Shown: positions 53,613 to 64,000, counted from the first letter of the stretch. The stretch is DNA of 64,000 nucleotides from Monoplex corrugatus (GCA_030674185.1 JAPXFY010000022.1:38391540-38455539), one strand, 5' to 3'. Notes: generated from the letters alone by a model not told the origin. Numbers and translations: made by a program.

Positions 53613-54475
53613 GTAAGTGATTAGGTTTAAATCACTCACTACATACAGTTATGCCCCTTGCCGTTCCCCTGATATGCACTATTTTTATAGGTCATGAGAA
53701 CAATTCTCACACAAACAAATGAAAACAGAGAGCTTTGAAATTTGGCAGGTTATATATTAAAAGATTGGTGTACAACATGCTGAAATTTCAACTGTGTAAC
53801 TCTCATGGTTGCTGAGTAATGGTACAAGAAAAATTAGAGAAATTTTCAGGTGAAAAATGCCTTACAAAATACAGTCAGGTCAATATATCAATTCCTACAG
53901 TCACATTTTGAATGAAATTTCATAAAATCCAAATTGCACACACTCCAAGTGTACTGACGGAAGAGATCGTCTTGAAAAACGCTGAGATGTCAAGTGTTGT
54001 TCAGCCATTTGCTTTTCCGTTGTCTGCTTCGTTGCAGAGTGAGTGGGTCGTTAACATTGCACTGTCTACATACCAGCTGCAGAGTATAATGACCTAATGG
54101 CCTGAAACAAGGCTTAGAATGATGGAAGAATCTATTTCTGGCCATTAGTTTTTGATAAGGAAAATATTGAAAGCCCCGCGAATTTTCAAAACCCCAAGTC
54201 GGATTTCTCTGACGCTTGTACACAAGCATTGTTGAGACATGGATCAGGAAATCCCGACGCTCATAGCAAGAGAGTTAAAAAGAAAAAAAAACAAAGAAAA
54301 AAAAAATGAGGGGTGTGAGAGTCAAGTTGGGTGAACAACAGAATTCCTTTTCTTTTTTTAACTTGTTTTTATTCATTTTCAATTACATAGCATTTTATAC
54401 ATCTTGAAATGTATACAATGCATAATTCAACAGATCTAACAAAATGTAGAAAAACCAAGCATTCGTTGCAATATT
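53613..54475. other. FBXO21 downstream intron, no gene seen
   Basis: Unique-looking DNA. No YccV/HspQ-like exon could be found. Confidence 0.5.
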
Positions 54476-54479
54476 TATA

Positions 54480-54641
54480 TGTACACATACATATACAAAT
54501 ACGTATGTATATATATAGATATACATAATTATACATACACATACACACATATCCACATACATACATATATATACACCTATGCAATTCAACAGATCTAACA
54601 AAATGTAGAAAAACCAAGCATTCGTTGCAATATATATGTAC

Positions 54642-54725
<84 letters not shown>

Positions 54726-54825
54726 CATACACATATACACATATCCACATACATACATATATATATATATACACACACCTATGCATATACATATACACAT
54801 ACATATACATATATATATTTGAATG
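54480..54825. repeat. (TA)n/(CATA)n microsatellite
   Basis: Includes about 35 uninterrupted TA units near 54653-54719 and a duplicated ~70-bp stretch (CAGATCTAACAAAATGTAG at 54431 and 54590). Confidence 0.95.
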
Positions 54826-55019
54826 TTGTATAAACACACGTGCGCGTCAGTTGTGTTCATATAAGTGGAGTACGCTGTGGTGGAGGGATGAAGATTTGGT
54901 ATTCAGTGTTAAGATTGGGGTGGGGGAGGGAGGGATGGGACAAATATCTCATGTGGTTGAAAAGAAAAAAGATTGGATTACTCTGTGAACAGTTTTCATT
55001 AAAAAAAATGTTTGTCTGT

Positions 55020-55131
55020 GTTCATACACACCACATACATATGTATATATACACACATATGCATACACATATACACATGTATATACATGATGTTATATAT
55101 GTGTATATGAATATGCATATATACATATATA

Positions 55132-55167
<36 letters not shown>

Positions 55168-55178
55168 TATGTGTGTGT
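55020..55178. repeat. (TA)n/(CATA)n microsatellite
   Basis: CATA and TA alternations ending just before GCGCATAAGAAAAGGAGGC. Confidence 0.92.
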
Positions 55179-55191
55179 TTGCGCATAAGAA

Positions 55192-55606
55192 AAGGAGGCT
55201 AAAGACGCAAGGACCTATTTTCGCGTACGGTCGAAATTGGTCTCTGACCGGTCAACTTGTCAATAATCTTATTTTTTGCTCAATCGATTTTACAATCATT
55301 TAACTTTATCATCGTACATTGATTCTACATGTTTACGCCTAAAAGGACAGAATTTTTGTGTTTAAAGTGGGTAGGGGTGGCCAACAAAGGTCTCAAATTT
55401 GGAACTTTTTGGTCTACTCCAAGCTTTGCAGTGTTCATTGAGAAACGAAGGGGTTTGCCTTTGTGCGCATGTATAAACTATGTCATGGGTGTAAAGTGGT
55501 CTCATTGAACTATTTTTAACCTTACTGCAGCGAACCAACTGCGTAGAAAGAGTGGAATTTTCCACGAATTCGACGACACAAGCACTGTGCTCCGTCTTTA
55601 GCCTCG
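55192..55606. repeat. Inverted GAGGCTAAAGACG pair enclosing ~400 bp
   Basis: GAGGCTAAAGACG at about 55196 and its exact complement CGTCTTTAGCCTC at about 55595. Could be the left end of the TE-like gene that follows or a separate small element. Confidence 0.45.
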
Positions 55607-55769
55607 TCGCAAAGTACGGTCAATTTTCAGCTAATTATTCACCTCCTGTGATTAAGTGTGAATTTTTTGAGTGACTTTAAGCCTTTATAAAGAAGTAAGA
55701 CCCAGTTTTAAAACATCCTTCTGTGTTTTGGAACTGAAATAATTCAAGAAAGTGACCAAGGTGATAGCA

Positions 55770-55962
55770 ATGGCAACCGGAAGTGGGACGTCGACCGCTT
55801 CTGCTAAACAAATTTCGTTTGCTAGAATCGCAAGTCTCCTTAATGGAAGAGGGAATTTGCCAGTATCTGAGGTGTCTTCTGTCATTACCGACTACTTTGC
55901 TGGTTCAGATGAAGATACTGATTCAGATGAAACTACTGATCATGATGAAGACACCACTCAAG
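55770..55962 (+). CDS. DUF7869-type gene, exon 1
   Basis: MATGSGTSTASAKQISFARI, ASLLNGRGNLPVSEVSSVI, TDYFAGSDEDTDSDETTDHD. Ends in phase 1 before GTAGGC. The ATG at 55770 is preferred over the in-frame one at 55752 because MATG is the usual kind of start, but this is not decisive. Confidence 0.7.
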
Positions 55963-56044
55963 GTAGGCGTTTTTCTTTGTTGTGTGTGTTGGGCCTGCCC
56001 AACTATCACACAAGGCCGAATGTGTTGCCTTTCTGTTTTCAACC

Positions 56045-56049
56045 TAGCT

Positions 56050-56089
<40 letters not shown>

Positions 56090-56090
56090 T

Positions 56091-56132
<42 letters not shown>

Positions 56133-56357
56133 GTGTATAGTGCGTGCATGTGTGTGGTTTCCGTGTTGTGTGTGTGTGGGGTATTTATGGTGTGGGTGTG
56201 TGTGTGTGGTTGGGGTGTGTGTAGTGTGTATGTTGTCTTGTGTGGTCTGGGTGTGGTGTGTGTGCATGTATGCATGTGTGTGTGCGTGGGTGGGTATGGT
56301 TTGGTTGTTTATAGTGTGTGTGTGTGTGGTTGGCGTGTGTGTGTGTGTATGTGAGAA

Positions 56358-56420
<63 letters not shown>

Positions 56421-56620
56421 GGTGTGTGTGTATTGTTTTTGCATGAGGTTGATGATAATGGTGTGTGTGTCTGTGTGTGTGTAGTGTGCTGTAGTTTGTG
56501 TGTGGTGTAATGTTTGTGTGAGGTTTTACTGTTAGTGTGTCATGTTGTGGGTGTGGAATGGTGGTCAGTGTGTGGGGTTTGGTGTGTGTGCGTATGTGTG
56601 CTTGTGAGTGGGTGTACATG
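56045..56620. repeat. (GT)n microsatellite in intron 1 of the TE-like gene
   Basis: GT-rich for nearly 600 bases, with two pure blocks (56053-56127 and 56360-56419). Open frames here are artefacts. Confidence 0.95.
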
Positions 56621-56694
56621 GTGTTTGTCTTTTGTTTATGCCTTTTTTCAGTAAAAAAAATACTCATGTGCTGTGAATTGTTGGTTTGTTACAG

Positions 56695-57620
56695 GAGACT
56701 GCGAATCTGGTCCTGAAGATGACTATGAAACTGTGAAAAAGGATGACAGTGACATCAAAGCAGAGGCTGCTGATTCTGGCCAGTTTGCTGACAATGCTGG
56801 GAAGAAGGATGTCAAAAGTGGTCACCAGTTCACCTGTTCTTGCAAGCTCAACAACCAGCCCTGTAGTTTGATGTTCACCCAAGTTGAGTTGCATGACTTG
56901 GGGGAGTGTCAACAGGCACTACTTAAAGATGAACTGGATTTGGCAGTGCTGACCCAGATTCGTGCAGGGATCCATGATGGGACTTTCACTGAACGACCAA
57001 AGCAGAAGAAACAGTCTGAAAGAAAGCGAGTTCGGGTGGAGTACACACACAAGGGCAAGCAAATTTGCAGAGACACTTTCATGTTTATTCGTGGAATTTA
57101 TAAACGGAGACTCACGAACTTGATTGCGCATTATCGTGAACATGGCGTTACAGCACGTGTACATGTACACGGCAACACAAACCGCATTCCAAAACATTCC
57201 TTAATGTTTGATGAACGGATGGATGTTGTCAGGTTCATTCAGAATTATGCTGAAGAAAATGCAATTTTACTTCCCAGTAGAGTTCCAGGATATTCCAGAA
57301 CAGACGTAAAGCTACCGCCATCTTCATGCACCAAAAGTGCTGTCTACAAAATGTATGCTGATTCATGTGTAGTGTCTAACAAGAGAGCAGTTGCTGAGAG
57401 GACTTTCCTGCAGCTGTGGAGTGACTGTGTCCCAGAAATCCTTCCCATGAAACCAAAGAGTGATCTGTGTTGGACTTGCCAGAAAAACAGCAACTTGGTC
57501 CGCAGCAGCACCAACATCTCAGAGGAGGAAAAGCTGGACCTCTTCAACAAAGCCAGAGAGCACATCCAGCATGCCTGTGCAGAGAGGGAAGAATACAAGC
57601 GCATTCAGCGGCAAGCAAAG
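56695..57620 (+). CDS. DUF7869-type gene, exon 2
   Basis: Acceptor TGGTTTGTTACAG. 308 codons without a stop: GDCESGPEDD, a Cys cluster, KQKKQSERKRVRVEYTHKGK, a CRxxF helical segment, then PMKPKSDLCWTCQKN and a Glu/Arg-rich helix (EREEYKRIQRQAK). Ends at AAAG before GCAAGT, a GC-type donor that joins in phase 0 to exon 3. Confidence 0.85.
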
Positions 57621-57661
57621 GCAAGTTTACTATTATTATTAGGTACTCTATAGTCACAGAG

Positions 57662-58015
57662 GCGTCCCTGTGAAATTCGGGTTGCTCCCACCTGGAGAGC
57701 GTGTTGCTAGCCAGAGGCGCGCCACCCCTTTTTTTCTTTCTATTTTTTTTTGCATGCAATTTTTGTGACTGATGAGGGGAGGGTGTAAATTTTGACCAAA
57801 ATGACAAACTTTTTTGTTGCCACTAGGTTTAACGTATGCTAAGTACATGGGCACACGGGACCTCGATTTATTGTCTCATCCGAAAGACTCCACGTTCAGA
57901 CCGTAAGGCCTAGTGCAAAGTGACAGGAAAAATCCCCTGTACCCAGGTTCAAACTCGGGTTTACTTGAAAGAAGCGAACATGCTACCAGTGTGCCACTCT
58001 ACACCTGTCTCTTAT
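57662..58015 (-). mobile_element. tRNA-headed SINE with ACCGAGGTCC-type core
   Basis: Minus-strand head GAGTGGCACACTGGTAGCAT, B box GAGTTTGAACCTGGG, core TGAGACAATAAATCGAGGTC + CCGTGTGCCCATG, then GGCAACAAAAAAGTTTGTC. I recall this core from mollusc SINEs. Confidence 0.72.
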
Positions 58016-58224
58016 TGGAGCATTTAATAATAGAGATTTGTTTGTATTTTCTGCCCGAGTTACTAAACCAGACCATAAGCATTGTTCATTTAGGGTGTTA
58101 TAATGATGCAATGTATTAGATTTTTTTTTTCTATCAGTACTTTGTACAATTAAAACTTTTACAAGGGATGATAATTGTGTGTGCATACATGCATGTGTAT
58201 AGGGGGTGGGTGGGTGAGATTGTG

Positions 58225-58248
58225 CGTGTGTTTGTGTGTGATGAGAGC

Positions 58249-58279
<31 letters not shown>

Positions 58280-58335
58280 ATGAGAGGGAGGGAGAAAGAG
58301 AGAGAGAGAGTGTGTGTGTGTATCTGTGTGTGGGA
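58225..58335. repeat. (GT)n with GA patch
   Basis: GT repeats, a GAGAGGGAGGGAGAAAGAGAG patch, then GT again. Confidence 0.92.
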
Positions 58336-58593
58336 GTGTGCAAGTTGTAATGTGAACAAGTGTGCAATGGTGAAGGAAGATTGGGGAGGGTATTGTGAGA
58401 GTGTGTACACTTGATATGTGCTTGATGGTTTGTTGTCATGCTGCTTCTGATTGTGAAAATGATGGGGTTCATAGCTAAAATTCTTACAACTACAACAGTA
58501 CAAGGAATAATGTTATTTATAACAATGATCATCATTATCATCATCATCATAGAAGGTTTTATATGTTGCACATTCAGATCATCATCATCATCA

Positions 58594-58995
58594 TCAGGTG
58601 CCCTGCCGCATGGCGTTGGCGACCATGGACTTCCAACCATCTCTCTCTCTCGTTGCCCCCAGCATCTCCCCCACCCTCTTCATCCCCAGCCACTCTGCAA
58701 GTCCGTCCAGCATTCTCTCCCTGGGTCTACCTGGTGCTCTCTTTCCCTCCAGCTTTCCCGTTGTGACCAGGTGCTCCAAATCCCCCTTCCTCATAAAATG
58801 GCCTATAAATGTTGCCTGTCTTTTCCTAATCTTCCTTATGAGTGATCTACTTGTGTCTGCCTCCATCAACACTGTCTCGTTTGTTTTCTTTGCTGTCCAT
58901 GGAACTCTCAACATTCTTCTGAGAAACCACATCTCGGCTGCCTCGATCCTGCTCTGGCTTTGCTTGCTGACTGTCCACGCCTCGCATCCGTACAA
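58594..58995 (-). pseudogene. RTE C-terminal domain
   Basis: [74 protein letters not shown]. Open for 133 codons to the stop that precedes the tandem tail. Confidence 0.9.
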
Positions 58996-59025
58996 CAGTA
59001 TTGGTTCTATATAACATTCAAGGAC

Positions 59026-60012
59026 TCACTTTCTGATGTTAATTGATAGGCATTTGTTGGTAAGAATGCTTGTCATCTTCTTGAATGCTGTTTTGGCTTG
59101 GCCGATTCTGCCAGCTATTTCCGATGTGCATCTGCCGTCTGATGAAATGACCGTTCCCAGGTATTTGAACTTATTAACCTGTGTCAAGGTTGTGCCGTTT
59201 GCTGTTATTTTGCAGGAGGGGATTTCATGTTTTTTACTGATCACCATGACTTCAATCTTCCAGCTGTTTAGTTCCAACCCCTTACCTTTGCTTTCTGTTT
59301 CTAGTATATTCACAAGGTTTTGTAGGTCCCTTTCATTTTCTGCAATTAGCATGGTGTCATCTGCGTACCGAATGTTGTTTATCATTTTCCCTCCAACCTT
59401 TAATCCAGAGTCTTCTTCTAGGTTTCTCATGATGTTTTCGCTATATAGTGAAAACAGATCTGGTGACAAAACACAACCCTGTCTGACTCCTCTTTTGATG
59501 TTTTGAAAAGAGCTTATATTGTTTTCTATTCTCATTGCAACTGTTTGTTCCCAGTACATATTCCTGATTACTCGTAGATCTTTTCCATCGACATTGAGTC
59601 TCTCCAGTTGGTTGATCAATTCATCATGTCATACCTGATCGAAAGCCTTGGTATAGTCAACAAAGCATAAATACAAATCCTTATTCATCTCAATTGACCT
59701 CTCTATGATAGTTCTTAGGATGTATATGGCATTAATAGTTCCTTTCCCCTCCACAAATCCACACTGTTCTTCTGCTATTTCTGTTTTGATTCTATTCCTT
59801 GTCTTCATCATGATTATTCTTAACAGGATTTTTGTTACATGACTCATCAAACTGATTGTGCGATGGAGTTCGCATTCTATAGCCCCTGTCTTCTTTGGAA
59901 GTGCAATGAAAATTGATTTTGACATATCTTTGGGGATTTTCCCAGTGTCATTAATTTCATTTAGGAGGACTGTTATTTTTTCTATGCCAAATTCCTCCAG
60001 GGCTTCAATCAT
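59026..60012 (-). pseudogene. RTE reverse transcriptase
   Basis: Two open parts (60012-59629 and 59619-59026) split by one stop: SKSIFIALPKKTGAIECE, EEQCGFVEGKGTINAIY, LYLCFVDYTKAFDQV, RRGVRQGCVLSP-type GVRQGCVLSPDLF, RYADDTMLIAENE (catalytic), KFKYLGTVISSDGRC. The fingers part KAPGPDN precedes it at about 60035. Confidence 0.92.
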
Positions 60013-60163
60013 CTCTGTAGTAATGTTGTCTGGTCCTGGGGCTTTTTCAGTGCTGCTCTAACTTCATCTTTCATTATGGGTGGTCCTTCTAAGTTCTTTT
60101 TCATAATGTGTTCTTCGTTTCTGTCATCCTCAAAAAGGTCTTTAATGTACTCTCCCCATCTGT

Positions 60164-60874
60164 CTAATATTTTGTCTTTTTCCATGATAAGCGTGCCATA
60201 TTCGATTTTATGCAACCAGTTGATGTGCATGTATTTTTCCTGTGGACAATTTCTTCAATTCGTGTGTACATACCCTGAGGATCCATTTTGTGTCGTTCTT
60301 CTATCTCTTTGCATTTTGTGTTCAGCCAAGCTTCCTTAGCTTCATTGCACCTATACCTGATTTCTTTGTTTATCTTCCTGTATATCTCCTCGTTTCTCTT
60401 TGCCTTCCTCCTTTCCTCCATCAGGCCCAAAATTTCATTAGTCATCCAACTCTTTTTTGCTTTTCTATTTGCCTTAGGGATTTCTTCACAAGCTTCATTT
60501 ATAGAACTTCTCAACTTTGTCCATTGTTCCTCACTGTCACCGTCTTCCAGAGCACTGAATTTGTTTTGAACATGTACATTAAATTTTTGACGTATCATTT
60601 CATCTGACTTTAAGAGTCCAAGGTTTAGTTTGATGTTGCTTTTGGTCTGTTTCCTTCTCCTCAATTTCAGCCTGAACCTTCCCACTACCGGATTGTGGTC
60701 ACTGTTGCAGTCTGCGCCTGGTAGTGTTTTTGCTGACAGTAAAGAATTTCTAAATCTTTTGTTGATCAGGATGTAGTCAATTTGATTTTTGGTATTATCT
60801 ACTGGACTCATCCAAGTCCATTTTCTTCTGTTAGGCTGCTCAAACCAGGTGTTTCCTACTATGAATTCATTCAT
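60164..60874 (-). pseudogene. RTE endonuclease end and linker
   Basis: Contains QIDYILINKRFRNSLLSAK and SDHNPVVG (end of APE domain), then a Lys/Glu-rich linker (MEERRKAKRNEEIYRKINKE). Confidence 0.85.
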
Positions 60875-60963
60875 CTGTGCCCATTCTACAAGCTTCCCCC
60901 CTCTTTCATTTGTGTACCAAGGCCATGAGGTCCAACTATATCCTCCACCCTATCCTGTCCCAC

Positions 60964-61536
60964 TTAAGCATTAAAATCTCCCATTATGACTGTAACTTCT
61001 TGTGATTTACATTGGACCTTGGCCATCTCTGAAACTTCGTAAAAGTTGTCGATGTCTTCCTGAGTACTTGCGGATGTTGATGCATACACCTGTATGGTGT
61101 TGATATCAAAAGGTTTGCCTCCGAATTTGACCAGTAAAACTCTGTCGGACACTGCCCAGTATCCCTTAACTGCTTTTGATTTGTCTTTGTCCATTATGAT
61201 TCCTACTCCTCTTTCATGTGAATTACCACCAGAGTATATCACTGTATATTCCCCTGATGTTATCATGCCTGCCCCCTTCCATCTCACTTCCCCCAGTCCT
61301 AAAATACTAATGTTAAGCCTTTCCATCTCCATTTTGATGTTGTCTAATTTACCTTTCTGCAGCATTGTTCTTATATTCCACGTTGCTATTTTGGTGTTGA
61401 ATTTAATTTTGGTCGCAGTAGCTGGCTGACGGTCTGGTGTCACCTGCGCCGCATGACAGTCCCTACCGGACGAAGGTGCTCCGCAGGAGCACCTATTGAT
61501 GTCATTAACTTTCTTCTTTCTCTTTCTCCTGTCCAT
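60964..61536 (-). pseudogene. RTE endonuclease domain
   Basis: APE-type nuclease motifs: IATWNIRTMLQKGKLDNI, SILGLGEVRWKGAG, NTIQVYASTSAS, VIMGDFNA. A stop follows GDFNA. The rest of the domain, with CNSDHNPVVGRFRL, is in the open part 60874-60164. Confidence 0.88.
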
Positions 61537-61750
61537 GGTTTTCCTGGGGAAAAACTACGATGGTGGTTTCCCCTTGCCTTCCATCATTTTTTGTTTTTTT
61601 TAGGGTTAACTCCCTTAACCTTACTCTCTCCTGAGATGTCCACAAGGCAGTGGAGCTATTTACCCATAGCTTGGGGATCTGGTTCGTGAGCACCAGGGCG
61701 ACATTCAGATCGCTTAGTGAAAATAATTATTCTGCTTTAGTTCTTTCCAG

Positions 61751-62078
61751 GAAGCAGCAAAGGATCTTGCTCTGTCACTGCGCACGCCTGGAAACAACTT
61801 TCCAGACCAAGGTCGTGACCTGTTCTCCCACTACAGTTTCGACTTTGCACAGCAGTTGCATTATCCATCAAATCCACTGCAACCTGGGCTGATTTACTTT
61901 AAAACACCGCGCAAGTGTGGAGTTTTTGGAGTTCTGGTCGAAGCCTTGCCACAAATGGTGCTGTTTTTGCTGGACGAGGCTGTCGACACAGGCAAAGGAG
62001 CCAACACAGTCATAAGCATGCTGGATTTTTTTTGTTCACATTATGGTTTGAAGGAAAATGTGTGCCACCTGCATGCTG
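61751..62078 (+). CDS. DUF7869-type gene, exon 3, left part
   Basis: Acceptor TTCTTTCCAG. EAAKDLALSLRTPGNNFPDQ, FSHYSFDFAQQLHYPSNPLQ, TPRKCGVFGVLVEALPQMVL, NTVISMLDFFCSHYGLKEN, then CHLHA and the first base of an Asp codon, where the inserted element begins. Confidence 0.85.
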
Positions 62079-63199
62079 CATGGGTGAAAGTTGGCTGACG
62101 GATTGACGGATATCCGTCAATTCAAATGAGTGACTGACGGAAAATCCGTCAATTTTTTTCCCGGTGTTTTTTTTTTTTTTCCCCGAAAAAAAAATCAAAA
62201 CTTCGGTCCGCGATCTGCACCCGATCCAAGTTATCGGTCCGCTCGGTTGTTTCCAGTCGCCATCTTGAAATTCATTCTCGTGGTTCGCTCGCTGCTGTGT
62301 GCCTCTCCTCTGTCTTTTGTTGTGATGGTGGTACAGTACCGAGATGAATTTCTTGAGCGATGGTGATAAGGAGGCGTTAGCGATTGACAAAAGCGTAAAG
62401 AATAAATGGTCATGGAAATGGCTAAGTGAAAAAGACAGCGAGGAGAGAGAATTTCGGTCGTGGTGCAGGAAAACCAACAAACGTTTGCCTTATTCATGAT
62501 TGTTGACAAAATAAAAGGTAGCCTTATTTTCTGGTTATGGTGATCCATGATGTTTTGTGTGTTCTGTAACACTCCTGATTGTGTTGGTAAATTAAAATAT
62601 AATGTCTTTGGATTTGATAGTTGATAATGTCTTTGAATTTGATGGTCAAGATACTTAGGTTTGCCTTATTCATGGTTGTTGACAAGATAAAAGGTAGTCT
62701 TATTTCTGGTCATGGTGATCCATGATGTTTTGTGTGTTATGTAACACTCCTGATTGTGTTGGTAAATTAAAATATAATGAATTTGAATTTGATAGTTTCA
62801 TTTATCTGTCATGTTTCATTTCAAAATACAATAATGTTTTATCAAATGGATAACATGCAAACTCAGAAATTTCACACTCTAATTGTGGCTAGACTTAAAA
62901 GCACTGTTGAAAATAGTTTGTGCAATTTAGTCACAATAGAGTTATATGAATAATAATGCACTTTAGGAAGTGTTGCCTTTAAAAACAAGGTAGTGTTGCA
63001 GCAAAGAAAATTTTACTCTCAGGTTCAAGGAGAGACCTCGAAAATGCTTTGAAAATGCGATTTTTCGTTTTCGGCCGGGGGGGTTCGCCCCCCTGGTCCC
63101 CCAGCGGGGCTTTGCCCCTGCACCCCACCAGGGGCCTCAGCGGCCCCTGGCCCCCGGCCAGATTTTCAGTCAAATCAAAATTTCCAACTTTCACCCATG
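62079..63199. mobile_element. 1,121-bp non-autonomous element inserted in a coding exon
   Basis: 16-bp perfect TIRs CATGGGTGAAAGTTGG (62079-62094) and its complement (63184-63199). The 6-bp duplication ATGCTG lies at 62073-62078 and 63200-63205. The left subterminal region has TTGACGGATATCCGTCAA. The right has GGGGGGTTCGCCCCCC and a GC-rich palindromic stretch. No transposase inside. A 6-bp TSD would fit few groups (for example Dada-like), but the class is open. Confidence 0.9.
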
Positions 63200-63205
63200 A
63201 TGCTG

Positions 63206-63912
63206 ACAACTGCACCGGCCAAAATAAAAACAATGCAATGCTCCAGTACCTGCTTTGGCGTGTCATGACTGGCCAACATGACAGCATCACTCTGTCATTC
63301 CTTGTTGCAGGACACACTAAATTCTCACCCGATTGGGCCTTTGGCATGTTTAAGAGAAGGTTCAGGTTGACGAAAGTGGACTGCTTAGATGACATTGTTA
63401 ATGTGACCAAGAAAAGCTCGTCTTCCGGCATCATCATACCACAGGTGTGTGGCAGCCAGGATGGCAACGTTGTCGTACCAACCAGAGACTGAACCACATT
63501 TCTGGACACCTGGTTCAGGAAACTGGTGGGACTCAAGCAATTCCATCACTTTGAGTTTGTTGAGACTGGGGAGGTTCATGTCAGGCTCACTGTTAACTCC
63601 GATCGACAGGTGATCAACCTCCTGAAGGGTGCTGAGCGTCCAGATGGAACTCTACCTCCCATCCTGAAACCTGCAGGCCTGAGTGTTCAGAGATAGCATT
63701 ATCTGTACAATGAGATCCGTGAGTTTGTTGATTGTGAACATCAGGATCTTGTCTGCCCAGCCCCGTGCACACCTTCAGATTCTGCGTCAGCATCTTCCTC
63801 GTCAGAACAACAACATGCTACAACCAGCAGCCTTCCCACACCAGTTGCTGTGCAGAAGAAGCCAGGCAGGCCCAAAAAGTCTCCAAGGGGACTTGCAGCA
63901 AAGAAGAAATAA
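63206..63912 (+). pseudogene. DUF7869-type gene, exon 3, right part
   Basis: Continues the split Asp codon: DNCTGQNKNNAMLQYLLWRV, SFLVAGHTKFSPDWAFGM, GIIIPQVCGSQDGNVVVPT, then TGA at 63490 where relatives have Trp (D-W-TTFLDTWF context), TAG at 63694 (probably from CAG), and a basic Pro/Lys tail with TAA at 63910. The sequence is otherwise well kept. Confidence 0.82.
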
Positions 63913-64000
63913 GCACTTGAAAGAATGTCAGATTTTGGGGTTCCTTTCTGTGTGTCTGTCTCTCTCTCTCCCTTTTTTTTTTAAAGGAGAGGTTTTTTTG
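63913..64000. other. 3' flank of the TE-like gene
   Basis: CT-rich and T-rich sequence. The end of the parent element is outside the window. Confidence 0.6.

Larger units (their letters stand above)
58575..61705 (-). mobile_element. RTE-type LINE, near full length
   Basis: The best copy in the window: 5' leader (61705-61540), APE endonuclease, reverse transcriptase, C-terminal segment, and a GATGATGATGATGATC tail at 58575-58590. It occupies the GC-AG intron of the TE-like gene, with its 5' end ~45 bp from the exon 3 acceptor. Confidence 0.92.
55770..63912 (+). pseudogene. DUF7869-type TE-like gene, three coding exons, disrupted
   Basis: Coding parts: 55770-55962, 56695-57620, 61751-62078 joined to 63206-63912 once the inserted element is ignored, about 717 codons. 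Order: acidic N-terminus; Cys cluster (FTCSCKLNNQPC); ICRDTFMFIRGIYKRRL; SDLCWTCQKNSN (CxxC); YSFDFAQQLHYPSNPLQPG; HLHADNCTGQNKNNAML; FLVAGHTKFSPDWAFGMFK; basic C-terminus (KKPGRPKKSPRGLAAKKK). The D...DNCxGQNKN...GHTxxxxD series looks like an RNase H-fold DDD/E core (inference). I recall the family as widespread uncharacterised proteins with a DUF7869-type domain. Two stops (63490, 63694) and two TE insertions show it is inactive. It lies within the presumed FBXO21 3' introns. Confidence 0.8.

Noticed and set aside
53613..55769. Search for a ninth FBXO21 exon
   Set aside because: No stretch with acceptor and donor in phase 0 gave anything like the YccV/HspQ domain.
55783..56484. 233-codon frame after the first exon of the TE-like gene
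   Set aside because: It is a GT repeat in the intron. A consensus donor precedes it and exon 2 fits in phase.

Overview
This is a eukaryotic, animal window, most likely from a mollusc and possibly a marine gastropod. The evidence for that is a split FBXO21 orthologue with standard GT-AG introns, several tRNA-headed SINE families (one carries the ACCGAGGTCCCGTGTG core that I recall as common in mollusc genomes), RTE, CR1/L2 and R2-type LINEs, many kinds of DNA transposon, and very abundant (GT)n/(CT)n microsatellites. There is no operon structure and no prokaryotic signal. A 100-base N gap (9397-9496) marks a scaffold join.

The only host gene I can support is FBXO21 on the + strand. It has eight coding exons between 21121 and 53612 (435 codons), covering the F-box and the SirB1/transglutaminase-like region. 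The C-terminal YccV/HspQ-like domain is not in the window and presumably lies beyond 64000. Exon borders are mutually phase-consistent. The introns are swollen by transposons and minisatellites, and several splice sites lie in or next to repeats: (GT)n at exons 2-5, an RTE tail at exon 6, and a duplicated acceptor block at exon 7.

Layout: 1-9396 intergenic with microsatellites and one old RTE copy (3.96-6.6 kb); 9.5-10.6 kb RTE fragment; 10.6-11.9 kb simple repeats; 11.9-15.1 kb R2-superfamily LINE on the minus strand; 15.6-21.0 kb a ~600-bp dispersed repeat (called R600 here) split by a complete 4.19-kb DNA transposon; 21.1-53.6 kb FBXO21. Its introns hold a decayed transposase-like gene (22.5-24.0 kb), a piggyBac copy inside an RTE copy (26.3-28.6 kb), a CR1/L2 LINE (28.7-30.3 kb), TTAA-flanked elements (33.8, 37.4, 41.9 kb), a hAT-like insertion (40.8 kb), SINEs, and about twelve R600 copies. 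From 55.77 to 63.91 kb there is a three-exon, TE-like gene of the DUF7869-type family with a GC-AG intron. It is broken by two stop codons, by a near-full-length RTE in its intron, and by a 1.1-kb inverted-repeat element inserted cleanly into its coding exon.

The most interesting signal is that the 4.19-kb transposon at 15.8-20.0 kb (31-bp TIRs, TATA target duplication, subterminal repeats) and the 55.8-63.9 kb gene appear to encode distant members of one protein superfamily. Both have the order Cys cluster, (I/V)C(K/R)xxF, CxxC, Asp, D(N/G)CxxQN(K/R)N, GHTxxxxD. This suggests a DDD/E (RNase H-fold) transposase group that I cannot assign to a named superfamily. A second theme is minisatellites born inside transposon copies.
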